Assembly: GCF_001885585.1 (NCBI RefSeq)
Contig: NZ_LSRP01000001.1
Span: forward strand, 186,001 to 250,000
DNA length: 64,000 bases
Direction of reading: 5' to 3'
DNA from: Pararhizobium antarcticum
GTDB lineage: Bacteria > Pseudomonadota > Alphaproteobacteria > Rhizobiales > Rhizobiaceae
In this document: in pieces, positions 63,737-64,000 of the stretch
Position numbering within the stretch: position 1 is the stretch's first letter
Layout of the letters: each line of letters starts with the position of its first letter
Program-made: the position numbers and the translations under genes
The notes under the pieces: model-generated
What the model was told of the DNA's origin: nothing
The model's database searches: none
What the model saw: the letters and a program-made list of their open reading frames with translations, nothing else

Positions 63737-64000
63737 ATGGGAATGGTAACGATCAAGGAAATCGCCAAGGCCGTGGGCGTCTCGTCTGCCACGGTATCGC
63801 GGGTCCTGAACTATGACCCCGCCCTTTCCATTTCTCCGGCAAAACGCCAGGCGATCATCGAAACGGCGGAGGCGTTGAACTACGAGACGCCGCGCAATCG
63901 CAACAAGGCCAACGGCCAAACCGCGCCCAGCCTTTTGACGAAACTGGTGATCGTGCACTTCCTCGAACCGTCCGATGAAATCGCCGATCCCTATTATGTC
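63737..64000 (+). CDS. LacI-family regulator, N-terminal part (cut by window edge)
   Basis: The first 88 codons are present. Helix-turn-helix VTIKEIAKAVGVSSATVSRV, then LNYDPALSISPAKRQAIIET, EbgR/MsmR-like in the extended DPALSIS segment. The ATG at 63737 is used; 63743 is an alternative. The gene continues beyond the window, so its target sugar operon is not visible. The palindrome at 63659-63676 is its likely own operator. Confidence 0.88.
   Translation, partial: MGMVTIKEIAKAVGVSSATVSRVLNYDPALSISPAKRQAIIETAEALNYETPRNRNKANGQTAPSLLTKLVIVHFLEPSDEIADPYYV

Overview
The window is GC-rich and densely coded, with many four-base ATGA/GTGA overlaps, and it reads as Alphaproteobacteria, most likely Rhizobiaceae (Agrobacterium/Rhizobium/Neorhizobium type). 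Supporting signs are a heterotetrameric sarcosine oxidase (soxBDAG), a mannosylfructose synthase/phosphatase pair, a thiCOSGED operon behind a TPP riboswitch, Hut pathway II (hutF plus hutG), ThuA-like and Gfo/Idh sugar genes, and short palindromic intergenic repeats of the rhizobial kind. No transposase, CRISPR array, tRNA or rRNA was recognised. The number of catabolic and transport operons suggests a chromid, megaplasmid or accessory chromosomal region, but this cannot be proved from one window.

Layout. 1-4171: sarcosine oxidase soxB(partial)-D-A-G. 4479-4906: two small unknown ORFs. 4972-13701: histidine utilisation, with hutF-hutC on the minus strand divergent from hutI-H-G-U-D on the plus strand. 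The plus-strand operon is interrupted between hutH and hutG by a diverged remnant of a second hutH 3' end and two palindromic repeats. 13750-18976: a TetR regulator divergent from an RND efflux pair. 19071-34120: about 15 kb on the minus strand that looks like one siderophore locus: fecI, fecR, an STN-type TonB receptor, a DUF2218 protein, asbA, asbB, asbC, an asbD-asbE fusion, asbF, then a FatB-like binding protein, two permeases and an ATPase. 34398-38185: ATP-grasp (GshB-like), QEGLA/DUF1704 metallopeptidase and N-formylglutamate amidohydrolase-like genes. 38495-42311: mannosylfructose-phosphate synthase and phosphatase, convergent with a GH32 fructosidase. 42731-44506: Gfo/Idh oxidoreductase and ThuA-like protein. 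44650-47367: aminotransferase, YheO/DauR-type regulator and ornithine-cyclodeaminase-like enzyme. 47376-52782: TPP riboswitch and thiamine operon. 52790-61843: sugar ABC transporter, TIM-barrel isomerase/epimerase, FGGY kinase and class II aldolase, with a divergent LacI regulator. 61877-64000: Lrp regulator, homocysteine methyltransferase-like protein and the start of another LacI regulator.

The main candidates for new biology are two. The first is the petrobactin-like siderophore locus. Its gene order matches the Bacillus asbABCDEF operon, the aryl carrier protein is fused to the condensing enzyme, and the locus carries its own FecIR surface-signalling genes, its own receptor and a FatB-type importer. 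Because rhizobia commonly make homospermidine, the product may be a petrobactin variant. The second is the ATP-grasp/QEGLA-peptidase/N-formylglutamate-amidohydrolase-like trio, which looks like a ligase-peptidase-amidase system of unknown substrate. Smaller points of interest are the hutH remnant, the unassigned sugar operon (its layout resembles D-apiose pathways), and an 11-base motif shared by two neighbouring promoters near the YheO-type regulator.
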